Assembly (NCBI GenBank): GCA_933228675.1
Contig: OW121742.1
Coordinates: 127,387,983 to 127,451,982 of the forward strand
Direction: 5' to 3'
Source: Stomorhina lunata
Taxonomy: Eukaryota; Arthropoda; Insecta; Diptera; Rhiniidae
Length of the DNA: 64,000 nt
In this document: positions 1 through 9,340 of the stretch, piece by piece
Layout: each line of letters begins with the position of its first letter
How positions within the stretch are numbered: the stretch's first letter is position 1
The notes under the pieces: generated by a model
Told to the model about the DNA's origin: nothing
What the model saw: the letters and a program-made list of their open reading frames with translations, nothing else
Databases searched by the model: none
Program-made: the position numbers and the translations under genes

Positions 1-714
1 TGAATTTTGTCGAAAATAAAAAAGAAAAGCGAACAATAGAGTGAGAGACAGATCATAGATTTATGATAGTGAACATTAACAATAGTGGCGCTAATGTTGG
101 TTATATTCATTATTTGATTTTTCCGTTTTTTGTTTGTATTGTATTATTTAAAACAGAAAAGGCGTTTCATTATATGAAAGTGAATAATTGTTGTAAATTA
201 GTTAATTTTAGACGTAAACTATATTTATGTATATGTAAAAATTATAAAAAAAGGATTCTTTTAAATGAAAATATGATGTATCATGCTCCCCATACATTTA
301 AACAATATAACGGAAATTTTATATAAAGGAAATCCTTTCTTTCCTTTTAAGCTGTCTGTCCTTCCCTATTGATTTTAATCTATTTTCATTAACCACATAC
401 TGGAACTGCTCATTTGGCTTTTATTGGATTTAAATAACAGTTTTTTTTTGTTTTCAAATAATGGGAATTTTGTATTTATGAGTTTGGTTTTATTAATTGC
501 TCGCATTAGCGCTTATTGTTGGAGAAATTTAAGTTAAATGTTGTGGGAGGAAGTGTTAATGGACTTTAGTTTTTTGTTTTGTAGATTTTGGGAAGATAAA
601 AGGACATTTACAAAGTAACAGGACATATAAGAAGCTAAATATATAGGGATTTAAATTTAATGATAAGGATACAAATTTTCAAGAATAAAAGAATCTTCAT
701 GAAAACTATGACTC
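1..714. other. AT-rich stretch, nothing identified
   Basis: No supported gene, RNA or repeat was seen. An 87-codon ATG reading frame at 63-326 has the composition of random AT-rich DNA and no recognisable domain. Confidence 0.5.
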
Positions 715-990
715 CTCTAAGTCCAATTTCGTCGAGCAGCTTTATTAGGTGTAAGTCCCTAGGGAATCTAGAGTAAGAGGAAATGCATTAAATCCGCATT
801 GGAAGAGATGTTAGGTATCCGGTGGACTTTCACCACATGCTGGGCATTTGTTGGGTACTGCAGGTTTGATTTTGGACACGTATGAATTTAGTCTACTAAA
901 TACAATATTCTGCTATTAAATGAGCTATAAATATCCAACTAGTTCTAGGTGGACTTTTTTCTTCCTCTGCAATAGGTGAGATGACCAACA
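715..990 (-). pseudogene. Jockey-like LINE relic, C-terminal end of ORF2
   Basis: Read on the - strand, about 925-790 gives a string resembling the C-terminal tail of Jockey-clade reverse transcriptases: a segment like N-S-Y-V-S-K-I-K-P, then C-P-A-C-G-E-S-P-P-D-T followed by a stop and H-L-F-Q-C. This matches the CPxC...HDTxHLFxC motif known near the end of these ORFs. The frame is broken by stops and frameshifts, so it is a dead fragment with no reverse transcriptase core. It is too decayed to name a family, and the outer limits are approximate. Confidence 0.55.
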
Positions 991-1129
991 AGGTGAACAT
1001 TTATTCGTAATTTTTTTATTGTCGGGTTTACTATGTTCTTATGAATGTCTTTCAAGGCTATTTTGTATGAAGTGATAATGAACATGAGGATGGTGTGCTG
1101 TCCTGTCCGATATCACTCTTTTAGCAACT

Positions 1130-1840
1130 AAGCTCCTTATGCCTCGGGGAGATCTTTTTTTATACCTTTTATCACCATAGGTAGAAAGGGTATTATAAGT
1201 ATGTAACGCATAGAAATAATTGTCTTAGACCCACCTTTTAGTATACCAATTGGTTAAGAATCAATTCTTCAGTCGATTTGGCTGGCAGGACCCCTATCTA
1301 AGCCATGTAATCAAAGTACAGGTCGCAATTCTACAGATAATCTTTGACACACATAATTTTTTTCATAGTGCGACCATGGCTATTAAAACTTGTCAAAATC
1401 GGTCTGTTATTTATGGTACTTCCCATAGGTTCCACTTCCCAGAATTGATATTTTGGCCACAAATATCAATATGTTTTTCACGAAATTTAAAAAAGTACTG
1501 CTTATATAAACAAAAATCACTGTACCAAATGTCGTTAAAATCGGTCCACATTTGACCACATGAGACAAAAATCGCTAAAACGCTCGTTAATCTGATGATA
1601 ATAATAGAATTTTGAGTCTATTTTTTGCATACACAATCTTTGTAAAAACTGTAATCAATTTGCTAAATTTCGAGATAATTGGTCTATATTTGACCCGAGC
1701 TCTCATATAAGTCCAAGTGACGAAAACAGCTTAAATATATAAGTTTGGAGAAAATGTTTGTATGATGGCAAAATTTAGGAAATATTAGTAATTATGCAGG
1801 AAATAGAACACTTGACAGACTATAGCCCTTTCTTACTGTT
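1130..1840 (+). repeat. Dispersed repeat family R, copy 1
   Basis: Starts near a TATACC-type motif and contains GTAACGCATAGAAATA, AGACCCACCTTTTAGTATAC and an ATCGGTCCATATTTGACC-like block; ends at GACTATAGCCCTTTCTTACT. The same order of blocks occurs at 52391-53200 in the same orientation, and the distal part recurs reversed at 37565-37808. No ORF. It is a nonautonomous element of unknown class; similar CGGTCCATATTTGACC repeats are common in flies. Confidence 0.7.
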
Positions 1841-1854
1841 TTTTTTTTTTTATT

Positions 1855-2393
1855 TGAGACCAACACTCAGGGTATGACCCCTACTTATGCATTGCAATGT
1901 GATGGAACTTGGAAATAAGGTTATCTGTAGGAGGATAAAGGGAGTAGTGTTTGTGGATATTTGATTTGAACCTTTTGATATCATAATTGGTTGGAAAGAC
2001 TTCTGCAGAAAGTTCGTTCCAGATTCGTACTGTGCAACTAAAGAACCAATTTTCCCTATAGTGTCTTGTAAAGTCGATTGTCACTGGCCAATCGACTACA
2101 AAGGAATGAACTCTTGTTGAGTTTCGTGTACTACGAAGGAATGTACGGGATTCAGAAACTAGATATCTAATTTGTTTGGGTACATGCCATTGTAGTAGCG
2201 ATAGAACAGTGAAACACAACCATTACTGCCACGGTACTGCAGTGAGTCAATAGAGTTGTCTACTCTACTGTCACTGATAAGCAACTTCGTCCTCTACTGT
2301 ACACGGTCAAGTAATTTCAAAATAGATTTAAAGCACCGGCTCATACATGAGAGTTGTATTCCATTTTAGGTCGAATATAGGTGGTATACATAG
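1855..2393 (-). mobile_element. CR1-group LINE relic, 3' end (interrupted by LTR element)
   Basis: The - strand reading frame from 2219 to 1881 has the typical tail of CR1-group LINEs: a segment T-R-T-F-L-R-like, then R-I-W-N-E-L-S-A-E-V-F-P and R-F-K-S-N-I-H. An A-rich tail lies at the 3' end (T-run near 1845). Upstream, homology continues with stops (I-D-S-L-Q-Y-R). The copy is cut at 2393 by the LTR retrotransposon and resumes at 9341 for about 17 bases. It is the same family as the + strand relic at 37811-38560. Inactive. Confidence 0.8.
2390..2393 (+). repeat. Target-site duplication ATAG (left)
   Basis: ATAG directly precedes the 5' LTR and is repeated at 9337-9340 directly after the 3' LTR. 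Confidence 0.9.
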
Positions 2394-2811
2394 TGTAGTG
2401 TGCACATGTTTGTAGTGCACATGATCGACCACCCATGCACAATCACTTAATCATACATGCATGTTTTCTGTAAGTAATATCATTGTCCCATTTTCAAGTA
2501 AAGTCATTTGTTATTTTAGAACTTTGTTTAATTTAATATTTTTGCTTTGTTTGATTTAATATTTTGCATAGAACAAAGCGATTGACCAATAATTAGGTCA
2601 CTAGTTTCATTTGGGAATTAAATTGCATGATTGAGAAACTCAAAGAGAAAACTTTAGATTCTTGCATGTGTGATTTGAGTGCATTTAGATTTAGAAATTA
2701 TTTTGTAAGTATTTAAGGCTAGGATTGTAAGAAATAAAGTTCAGTTGTTAATTGTTATCAAAACACATAACACTTGTTATTATTTAAATATACCCCGAAA
2801 AGGACATAACA
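2394..2811 (+). repeat. 5' LTR of 412/mdg1-like element
   Basis: 418 bp, TG...CA ends, reads as identical to 8919-9336. Contains AATAAA near its 3' part (in GAAATAAAGTTCAG), a likely polyadenylation signal at the R/U5 side. The promoter lies inside but no clear TATA/Inr pair stands out. Confidence 0.95.
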
Positions 2812-2829
2812 TGGCGATCCTGCCACTAT
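2812..2829 (+). other. Primer binding site
   Basis: TGGCGATCCTGCC follows the LTR with no spacer. It starts with TGG, complementary to the CCA end of a tRNA. TGGCGA-type sites are known in 412/mdg1 elements primed by tRNA-Arg; which tRNA is used here is inferred. Confidence 0.7.
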
Positions 2830-3055
2830 CGATGAAGTGAAAGCGCAAAAACATAACAAAAGCAAAAACGAAAAATTTAAGAAACTATATCAAATGTTGA
2901 AAACAAAAAACAAAAAATTAATAAATTTATCAAAATATATAAATATAAACAAACTATTTGAGTGAAATAAAAGTGACATCCTGTGAAAATTAAACAAAAA
3001 TCAACAGCAATCATTTCGATCCCGGTGGACATTCTGGAAAAATCTCAACCAAAGC

Positions 3056-3224
3056 CACAACACAAACAGCAATTAGGAGAAAATTTACTAGAGGAAACAT
3101 CAACAACCATCATCATCAACAACAACCATCATCATCAACAACAACCATCAACATCAACAACACAAACAGCAATTAGAAGAAAATTTACTAGAGGAAAAAT
3201 CAACAACCATCATCGTGAACATAT
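3056..3224 (+). repeat. Leader tandem duplication with CAACAACCATCATC tracts
   Basis: A segment of about 50 bp beginning ACACAAACAGCAATTAG and including GAAAATTTACTAGAGGAAA is present twice about 102 bp apart (near 3059 and 3161), separated by CAT/CAA-rich repeats. The spanning reading frame starts with GTG at 2983 and is compositionally biased, so I do not call it a gene. Confidence 0.7.
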
Positions 3225-3305
3225 GAATAAAATCTAAGGTAAAGGAAATAAAAATAGATTTTTTATTAAATAAGTGTATTAGTGAATATAAGTATATCTT
3301 AAAAA

Positions 3306-3518
3306 ATGGGAAATGAAAAGTCCAAAAATGAAGAGATCATAATATCAAATAATAACGACGGCTCGAACACCATAGGCACAAGTCAAACATCGTTATTGTA
3401 TTTGATAGTAATTTTACAATTAATTATAATTTTATTTCAACTACATAAAATGTATAGGAAATTTATACAGAACAAAGTAAAAGAAAGAATTTTACTTACT
3501 TCAAATAGTAGAATTTAA
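3306..3518 (+). CDS. Small leader ORF: predicted myristoylated single-pass membrane protein
   Basis: A 70-residue ATG-started ORF between the primer binding site and gag. Seen in the sequence: an N-terminus M-G-N-E-K-S, fitting the M-G-x-x-x-S/T pattern for N-myristoylation; a polar Asn/Ser-rich stretch to about residue 27; one strongly hydrophobic segment at about 29-47 (L-L-Y-L-I-V-I-L-Q-L-I-I-I-L-F); and a basic tail with several Lys/Arg. The sequence suggests a tiny protein anchored by lipid and one helix, with the tail probably cytoplasmic. Function is unknown. It is not Gag, Pol or Env; it could be an accessory protein or chance. Being intact in an element with otherwise intact ORFs favours a real product. 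Expression would come from the full-length RNA, where it would act as an upstream ORF to gag. Confidence 0.55.
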   Translation: MGNEKSKNEEIIISNNNDGSNTIGTSQTSLLYLIVILQLIIILFQLHKMYRKFIQNKVKERILLTSNSRI

Positions 3519-3670
3519 ATGTACATAAAACAAAAAAAAAAAAAAAAAAATAAAAATATATATATACATATATAAAATATATACACACTTTATTGCAAAC
3601 TTATGTTAATTAATAAAATGAAAATAAAAACAAGATAATAAGAAAATATTAAAATAGATCATTGTGAGTT

Positions 3671-4978
3671 ATGGAAAGTATATATGAACAGATAGACTCC
3701 ATTATATCAAACGCAAAGAAATCCTTAGTGAGAGGTTATACATGTGACACGATTCAGAGTAAAAGAGTAGAACTTAAAGAATTAGAAAACAAGTGTATAG
3801 AGATACTAGGAAATAAAGTAATAACAGAAGAACAAAGGCAAATACACACCTTGAAATTTAGAGAAAAGAAGGAAACAGCATTACAGGTACTACAGAGCCA
3901 CGAAGATAAACTTACAATTGAAACCTTAAAAAAACAAGTAGAAAATTCCACCATGACTAACGAAAGTTTAAACACGACAGAATTGGCATCAATCTCAAAA
4001 TTGTTAACTGTTTTTGATGGTAACAAAAACGAATTAAATCCATTTATAGCAAATATTGAAATAGTTAAAGATACATTACCTTCGTCAAAACATAATTCAT
4101 TTTTCAATTTTATATATAAAACTAAAATTTCAAATAAAGTGCAAACCAAACTAAGACAGATATTAGTTCCTACTGACTTAGGATCCTTAATTTCCACATT
4201 GAAAGAAGCATATAAGACAAATAAGACACCAAACATAATATTAAATGAATTAACTCGCATAGTTCAAACGGATTCAATAAAGAAGTTTGCAGATAAGATA
4301 GAATCTTTAACTATGGAACTGAATGAAGTCCAAATAACCTCATTGGGGGAACAAAATAGGGATGTAATAAGTGAAACGAATGCCGTAATAGCATTCAATT
4401 CATTTAAAAATGGTCTTAAGAACAAAGAAATAACTAGGACTATAGAAGCGAGCCGAGTAAAGAAACTTAGTGAAGCTATTGAGATAGCAATGGAGGCTTC
4501 CACAGACATCAGACAGAGTCAAATACTGTTTCAAACGTCTCAACCAAGAAACAATATCAGAAATTTTGGAAATGCAAATGGGAATAATGGGAATGGAAAT
4601 TATTTTTATAACCGTAATAGTAACAATAACAATAATAATGACAGACATAATCATAATAGAAATACAAATCTTAATAATTATGGATTCAACAGATACAATG
4701 GAAATGGTTTCAATAATAATAGAGGAGGTCGTGGCGGAATGAACAACGGCAATGGGGGAAATCATAGAAGATATAATGATAGGAATCATAACAACAACAA
4801 TGATTATCGAAGATATAATCATAGGAATTATAATAATAACAACAATAATTATCGCAACAATGGCAACTATCGTAACAGTAATAATAATAATAGAACTGCA
4901 TATTGTATTCAAGAACAGGGAAACTCGCAGGATCCGGAGATTGTGAGATACCAGGAATCTCCGGAGCAGATTCAATAA
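3671..4978 (+). CDS. gag: Gag structural protein (412/mdg1-like)
   Basis: 435 residues from ATG 3671. Residues 1 to about 290 are mixed helical, charged sequence (motif V-F-D-G-N-K-N-E-L-N-P-F near 115), the capsid-like part that assembles the particle. Residues about 295-420 are an Asn/Gly/Arg-rich low-complexity tail with R-G-G-R-G-G near 351 and repeated N-x-N-R-Y-N. There is no CCHC zinc knuckle; the basic Asn/Arg tail probably binds the RNA instead. The last 76 bases overlap the pol frame, which is -1 relative to gag, and the slippery site lies inside that overlap. No internal stop or frameshift was seen. Called Gag from position, composition and frame relation to pol. Confidence 0.9.
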   Translation: MESIYEQIDSIISNAKKSLVRGYTCDTIQSKRVELKELENKCIEILGNKVITEEQRQIHTLKFREKKETALQVLQSHEDKLTIETLKKQVENSTMTNESLNTTELASISKLLTVFDGNKNELNPFIANIEIVKDTLPSSKHNSFFNFIYKTKISNKVQTKLRQILVPTDLGSLISTLKEAYKTNKTPNIILNELTRIVQTDSIKKFADKIESLTMELNEVQITSLGEQNRDVISETNAVIAFNSFKNGLKNKEITRTIEASRVKKLSEAIEIAMEASTDIRQSQILFQTSQPRNNIRNFGNANGNNGNGNYFYNRNSNNNNNNDRHNHNRNTNLNNYGFNRYNGNGFNNNRGGRGGMNNGNGGNHRRYNDRNHNNNNDYRRYNHRNYNNNNNNYRNNGNYRNSNNNNRTAYCIQEQGNSQDPEIVRYQESPEQIQ

Positions 4979-7900
4979 ATACAAACGCAATAGAATCAAT
5001 AGATATAAACAGAATATTTAGCATTTCTGCAGATCTTAAAAACTATGTCAAATTTAATGTAAGAAACACACATAGACCACTAACATTTCTAATAGATACA
5101 GGAGCCGATGTCTCACTGTGTAAAGAAGATATGTTACCTAAATATGAAGAAGATCCAGAAGATTGTTGTTTTTTAACAGGAATCACGAGAGAAGAAATAA
5201 GATCCTTGGGCTCTACTGAAATAGAAATAGAAATTGATGAAACAATATTTAAACATAAAATATATCTGGTGCATTATAAATTTCCCATTTATACTGATGG
5301 TATACTTGGACGGGATTTTCTGCTAAGATATAATTGTAATATTAACTATGAAACATTTGTATTAACTATTAACATCAAACAAGAGACCTTGGTACTGCCA
5401 ATACACAATAACACATTTAAGATAAATACCATAAGAATACCACCTAGAAGTGAAATTATTACTCCTTTTGACTTGGAGATTGAGGAAGATGTAGTGGTTT
5501 GTAATAGAGAGATTTCTGAAGGTGTATTCATAGCAAATGCCATAATTCCAAAAGATGGAAACAAACACATAAAAATATTGAATGTATTGAACAAAACTAC
5601 TATAATAAAGAATTTGAGAATAGATACTGTACCACTAAAAAACTATGATATATACAAAACCAGTAATGAAGGAACGTCGGTGGCTGATAAAACACGTTTC
5701 AGTGAGGTATTAAGTGAACTTAAAATAGACACCAATGATGAATTTGCAAAAGAAGAATTGTTAAAGATACTTGAGAGATATCAGTCCATATTTCACTTGA
5801 ATAGTGAGAACTTGACAACCAATAATTTTTACAAGCAGACAATTAGGTTAAATGATACAAGCCCAGTTTACGTAAAAAACTACCGCTTACCACAGACTCA
5901 TGCGGAAGAAATCGATAATCAAGTTAAGGAACTTTTAAAACATAAAATCATAGAGCCATCAGTGAGCCCATACAACGCACCTCTTTTGCTGGTCCCAAAG
6001 AAAGGACAGAATGACATAAAAAAATGGAGATTAGTGGTTGACTTTAGGAAACTCAACAACAAAATAATTAATGACAAGTTTCCTTTAACACGACTGGATG
6101 ATGTTTTGGATAGGTTGGGAAGAGCAAAGTATTTTTCTACGTTGGATATGACAAGTTCATTTCATCAAATTGAACTAGACCAAGACTCAAGACCTTTTAC
6201 AGCATTTTCAACTTCTAATGGTCATTACCAATATACGAGATTGCCTTTTGGACTTAAAATATCTTCAAATAGTTTTCAGAGAATGCTAACCATAGCATTA
6301 GCTGGTTTGGAAAGCGAAGCATTTTTATATGTAGACGACATAATAGTTTTCGGTTGCAGTTTGAAACATCACAATCGTAACTTGATAAATGTTTTTGACA
6401 GATTATCTAAATATAATCTTAAGTTGAATGCAAGTAAATGTTGTTTTTTAAAACCAGAAGTTGTTTACTTGGGACATTTGATAACGTCAACAGGTATCAA
6501 ACCAGATCCGAGCAAGTATGAAGCAATTTCTAAGTATCCCAGACCCAACAATGCTGATGAAGTACGAAGATTTGTGGCGTTCTGTAACTACTACAGAAGA
6601 TTTATCAAAAACTTTGCAGGTATAGCAGACTGTCTGAATAATCTATTGAAAAAGGGTAAGAAATTTGAATGGTCACAAGAATGTCAAGTAGCTTTTGAAA
6701 CCCTTAAGAACAAACTAAGTAGCCCGCCAATCTTACAATATCCAAATTTTGATGAGGAATTCATTTTAACAACAGATGCGTCGGATTTCGCACTGGGTGC
6801 AGTTTTGTCACAAGGCCCTGTGGGAGATGACTTACCAATATCATATGCAAGTAGATCCCTTAATAAACATGAAAGAAATAAACCAGTAATTGAAAAAGAA
6901 TTATTGGGTATATATTGGGGAATACAATTTTTCAGACCATACTTGTATGGAAGGAAATTTACAGTTGTCACTGACCACAGACCACTGGTTTCACTGTTTT
7001 CACATAGAAATCCTAATTCAAAATTAACAAGGATAAGATTAGAACTTTCTGAATACGATTTTGAGATTGTGTATAAAAAGGGTATTAACAACTCGAATGC
7101 AGATGCATTGTCAAGAATTCAAATTGATTCTACAATCCTTAGGGGTATGATACCATTGCAGAACGATGAAAACATAAAGAGAACACTGATAGTTACAAGA
7201 GGTATGAAGAAGAAGTCATCAGAAAAGAATATTACTAATGAAAATAAATTTATGAGTGAATCCCGTAGGGAGACTGATCAACTCCATATGTGGGATTGCA
7301 CATCAATAAATGACATAAAGCGCGCAACTAAACTAAAGTTTATATTAGAAAAAAGGCCAAATGAAGATATAAAAACTCTATATGAATATATAGTAGAAAA
7401 TGATAAAGCTAATAACGAAACACGTGTTAGATGTAGTGATAATCCAAAGTGCTTAGGTACTCTTTTGGAGAAGCTTTCATCTTATTTAAAAGATACAAGA
7501 ATGAACAGATTTGCAATCGACAGTAATGATGCAATATTTAATAAAATTCCTGCAGGTGAATTCAAGGCCAGATATAATGAAATAAATAAAATGAATAAAG
7601 ATGACATAATAATAATGCTGTATACAAAACCTCAGAATATAGTTAGTAAGGATAGAAGACTGGAACTAATGGAATTATATCATAACACTCCCCATGGAGG
7701 ACATTTTGGAATACGAAAAACAATAATGAAATTGAAACAAAAATACATATGGAAAGGAATGAATAAAGATATAAAAAATTACATATCAAAGTGTGATCTA
7801 TGCCAAAGAAACAAACAAATTAGACACACAAAAGAACCATTGAAAACAACAGATACACCAATTAACAGTTTTGAAACGATAGTGATAGATACGGTTGGTC

Positions 7901-8676
7901 CATTGCGTCCAACAAATAATTTCAGATATATATTAACCATGCAATGCGAATTGACTAAATACTTGATTGCTTGTCCGATTGAGACAAAAGAAGCCAAGTC
8001 AGTAGCAAGAGCATTGGTGGAAAACGTAATACTTAGATATGGTTTGTTCAGAGTACTTAAATCAGACAGAGGAACAGAATTTACAAACGAATTAATAAAA
8101 GAGATATGCAAATCCTTGAAGATAGAACAAAAATTTTCAACACCATACCATCACGAAACACTGGGAACTATTGAGAGGAATCACAGAGTACTAAATGAAT
8201 ACTTTTTATCCTTTGTAGAGGATAATGATTGGGAACAATGGATACCTTATTATACATTTGCATATAACACAACACCTCATGTCGATACCGAATACTCACC
8301 ATTTGAATTAATTTTCGGTAAATTACCAAGTTTGCCTGGAGATGAAATAATGAATCATCCAAAGGTTTATAATTTTGAGAATTATGCCAATGAAGTAAAA
8401 TCAAGATTGAAATATTCTTTACAAAATGCGAGGAACATTGTAGAGAAAATAAAAACAAACAGACATATAGAATCATACAATAAAATAAATAGTATAGACT
8501 TAGAAATAGGTGATCTAGTGTTAGTGAAAGTAGAAAATAGGAAAAAACATGAACCACCTTATAAAGGACCATTTAAAATAAATAATATAGATGATGTAAA
8601 TGTAACAGTAGAAATAAATAACAAAAATAAAACCTTCCATAAGAATTTATTAAAGAAATACAACAAAGAAAAATAA
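4903..8676 (+). CDS. pol: Pol polyprotein: protease, reverse transcriptase, RNase H, integrase
   Basis: About 1257 residues, expressed by -1 frameshift; the frame opens with TTG rather than ATG. Domains in order (residues from 4903): aspartic protease D-T-G-A at about 65; reverse transcriptase with V-V-D-F-R near 380 and the catalytic Y-V-D-D at about 476; RNase H T-T-D-A-S at about 624; integrase zinc finger H-x4-H (H-N-T-P-H) near 927 with C-D-L-C near 964, then catalytic D near 995, D in S-D-R-G near 1055 and E 35 residues later (D35E); and a C-terminal G-P-F motif near 1222. It makes cDNA from the element RNA and inserts it. All key residues are present and no stop interrupts it, so it looks functional. 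The R-L-D-D and G-L-K-I motifs around the RT core resemble 412. Confidence 0.95.
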   Translation: MYSRTGKLAGSGDCEIPGISGADSINTNAIESIDINRIFSISADLKNYVKFNVRNTHRPLTFLIDTGADVSLCKEDMLPKYEEDPEDCCFLTGITREEIRSLGSTEIEIEIDETIFKHKIYLVHYKFPIYTDGILGRDFLLRYNCNINYETFVLTINIKQETLVLPIHNNTFKINTIRIPPRSEIITPFDLEIEEDVVVCNREISEGVFIANAIIPKDGNKHIKILNVLNKTTIIKNLRIDTVPLKNYDIYKTSNEGTSVADKTRFSEVLSELKIDTNDEFAKEELLKILERYQSIFHLNSENLTTNNFYKQTIRLNDTSPVYVKNYRLPQTHAEEIDNQVKELLKHKIIEPSVSPYNAPLLLVPKKGQNDIKKWRLVVDFRKLNNKIINDKFPLTRLDDVLDRLGRAKYFSTLDMTSSFHQIELDQDSRPFTAFSTSNGHYQYTRLPFGLKISSNSFQRMLTIALAGLESEAFLYVDDIIVFGCSLKHHNRNLINVFDRLSKYNLKLNASKCCFLKPEVVYLGHLITSTGIKPDPSKYEAISKYPRPNNADEVRRFVAFCNYYRRFIKNFAGIADCLNNLLKKGKKFEWSQECQVAFETLKNKLSSPPILQYPNFDEEFILTTDASDFALGAVLSQGPVGDDLPISYASRSLNKHERNKPVIEKELLGIYWGIQFFRPYLYGRKFTVVTDHRPLVSLFSHRNPNSKLTRIRLELSEYDFEIVYKKGINNSNADALSRIQIDSTILRGMIPLQNDENIKRTLIVTRGMKKKSSEKNITNENKFMSESRRETDQLHMWDCTSINDIKRATKLKFILEKRPNEDIKTLYEYIVENDKANNETRVRCSDNPKCLGTLLEKLSSYLKDTRMNRFAIDSNDAIFNKIPAGEFKARYNEINKMNKDDIIIMLYTKPQNIVSKDRRLELMELYHNTPHGGHFGIRKTIMKLKQKYIWKGMNKDIKNYISKCDLCQRNKQIRHTKEPLKTTDTPINSFETIVIDTVGPLRPTNNFRYILTMQCELTKYLIACPIETKEAKSVARALVENVILRYGLFRVLKSDRGTEFTNELIKEICKSLKIEQKFSTPYHHETLGTIERNHRVLNEYFLSFVEDNDWEQWIPYYTFAYNTTPHVDTEYSPFELIFGKLPSLPGDEIMNHPKVYNFENYANEVKSRLKYSLQNARNIVEKIKTNRHIESYNKINSIDLEIGDLVLVKVENRKKHEPPYKGPFKINNIDDVNVTVEINNKNKTFHKNLLKKYNKEK
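4918..4965 (+). promoter_or_regulatory. -1 ribosomal frameshift signal (slippery site plus stem-loop)
   Basis: The heptamer GGGAAAC (4918-4924) is in the correct phase: the gag codons are GGA AAC, and slipping back one base gives GGG AAA in the pol frame. After an 8-base spacer (4925-4932) comes a perfect 10-bp stem, 4933-4942 paired with 4956-4965, starting TCCGGAGAT and closing a 13-base loop. X-XXY-YYZ plus spacer plus stem is the classic architecture for -1 frameshifting and would produce Gag-Pol from the full-length RNA before the gag stop at 4976-4978. Confidence 0.9.
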
Positions 8677-8907
8677 AATGTAATTTAAAACCAAATTGAA
8701 AATTCTTTTTAATGATCTACACCAAGGAATAACCTACTTATAAGAATACAAAAAAAAAAAAAAAATAATAATAATAATAAACATATTCATTATAATATTC
8801 ATTTATTCATGTATCAAATACTTTCATAGAATTAAGCAAGAAATAATAATAATAATAATAAAGAAAAATTTTCCAAATCTAAACAAAAAACTTGTAAAAT
8901 TTTTCTT

Positions 8908-8918
8908 AAGGGCGAGGG
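8908..8918 (+). other. Polypurine tract
   Basis: AAGGGCGAGGG directly abuts the 3' LTR, the position from which plus-strand cDNA synthesis is primed. Confidence 0.8.
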
Positions 8919-9336
8919 TGTAGTGTGCACATGTTTGTAGTGCACATGATCGACCACCCATGCACAATCACTTAATCATACATGCATGTTTTCTGTAAGT
9001 AATATCATTGTCCCATTTTCAAGTAAAGTCATTTGTTATTTTAGAACTTTGTTTAATTTAATATTTTTGCTTTGTTTGATTTAATATTTTGCATAGAACA
9101 AAGCGATTGACCAATAATTAGGTCACTAGTTTCATTTGGGAATTAAATTGCATGATTGAGAAACTCAAAGAGAAAACTTTAGATTCTTGCATGTGTGATT
9201 TGAGTGCATTTAGATTTAGAAATTATTTTGTAAGTATTTAAGGCTAGGATTGTAAGAAATAAAGTTCAGTTGTTAATTGTTATCAAAACACATAACACTT
9301 GTTATTATTTAAATATACCCCGAAAAGGACATAACA
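8919..9336 (+). repeat. 3' LTR of 412/mdg1-like element
   Basis: 418 bp, same length and, as far as read, same sequence as 2394-2811; followed by target duplication ATAG at 9337-9340. Confidence 0.95.
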
Positions 9337-9340
9337 ATAG

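Larger units (their letters stand above)
2394..9336 (+). mobile_element. Complete Ty3/Gypsy LTR retrotransposon, 412/mdg1-like
   Basis: A 6943-bp element bounded by two 418-bp LTRs that read as identical, each beginning TGTAGTG and ending ATAACA. It is flanked by the 4-bp direct repeat ATAG (2390-2393 and 9337-9340), the usual target-site length for Gypsy elements. Internal order: primer binding site abutting the 5' LTR, leader with a small membrane-protein ORF, gag, -1 frameshift, pol (protease, reverse transcriptase, RNase H, integrase), and a purine tract before the 3' LTR. There is no env: only about 240 bases separate the pol stop from the 3' LTR. The reverse transcriptase motifs and the TGGCGA primer site point to the 412/mdg1 lineage (inference). 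Identical LTRs and open frames imply a recent insertion. Confidence 0.95.

Noticed and set aside
63..326. 87-codon ATG ORF
   Set aside because: Random AT-rich composition, no domain, no context.
2983..3237. 84-codon frame in the LTR element leader
   Set aside because: Starts with GTG, made of His/Asn/Gln codons from a simple CAT/CAA repeat and a tandem duplication; no ATG in a useful position.
4400..5024. - strand ORFs of 104-199 codons over the Asn-rich gag tail
   Set aside because: Antisense of AAT/AAC-rich codons gives Ile/Val or Tyr runs; no independent support.
8677..8918. Possible env gene after pol
   Set aside because: Only about 240 bases of AT-rich non-coding DNA remain before the 3' LTR; the element has no env.
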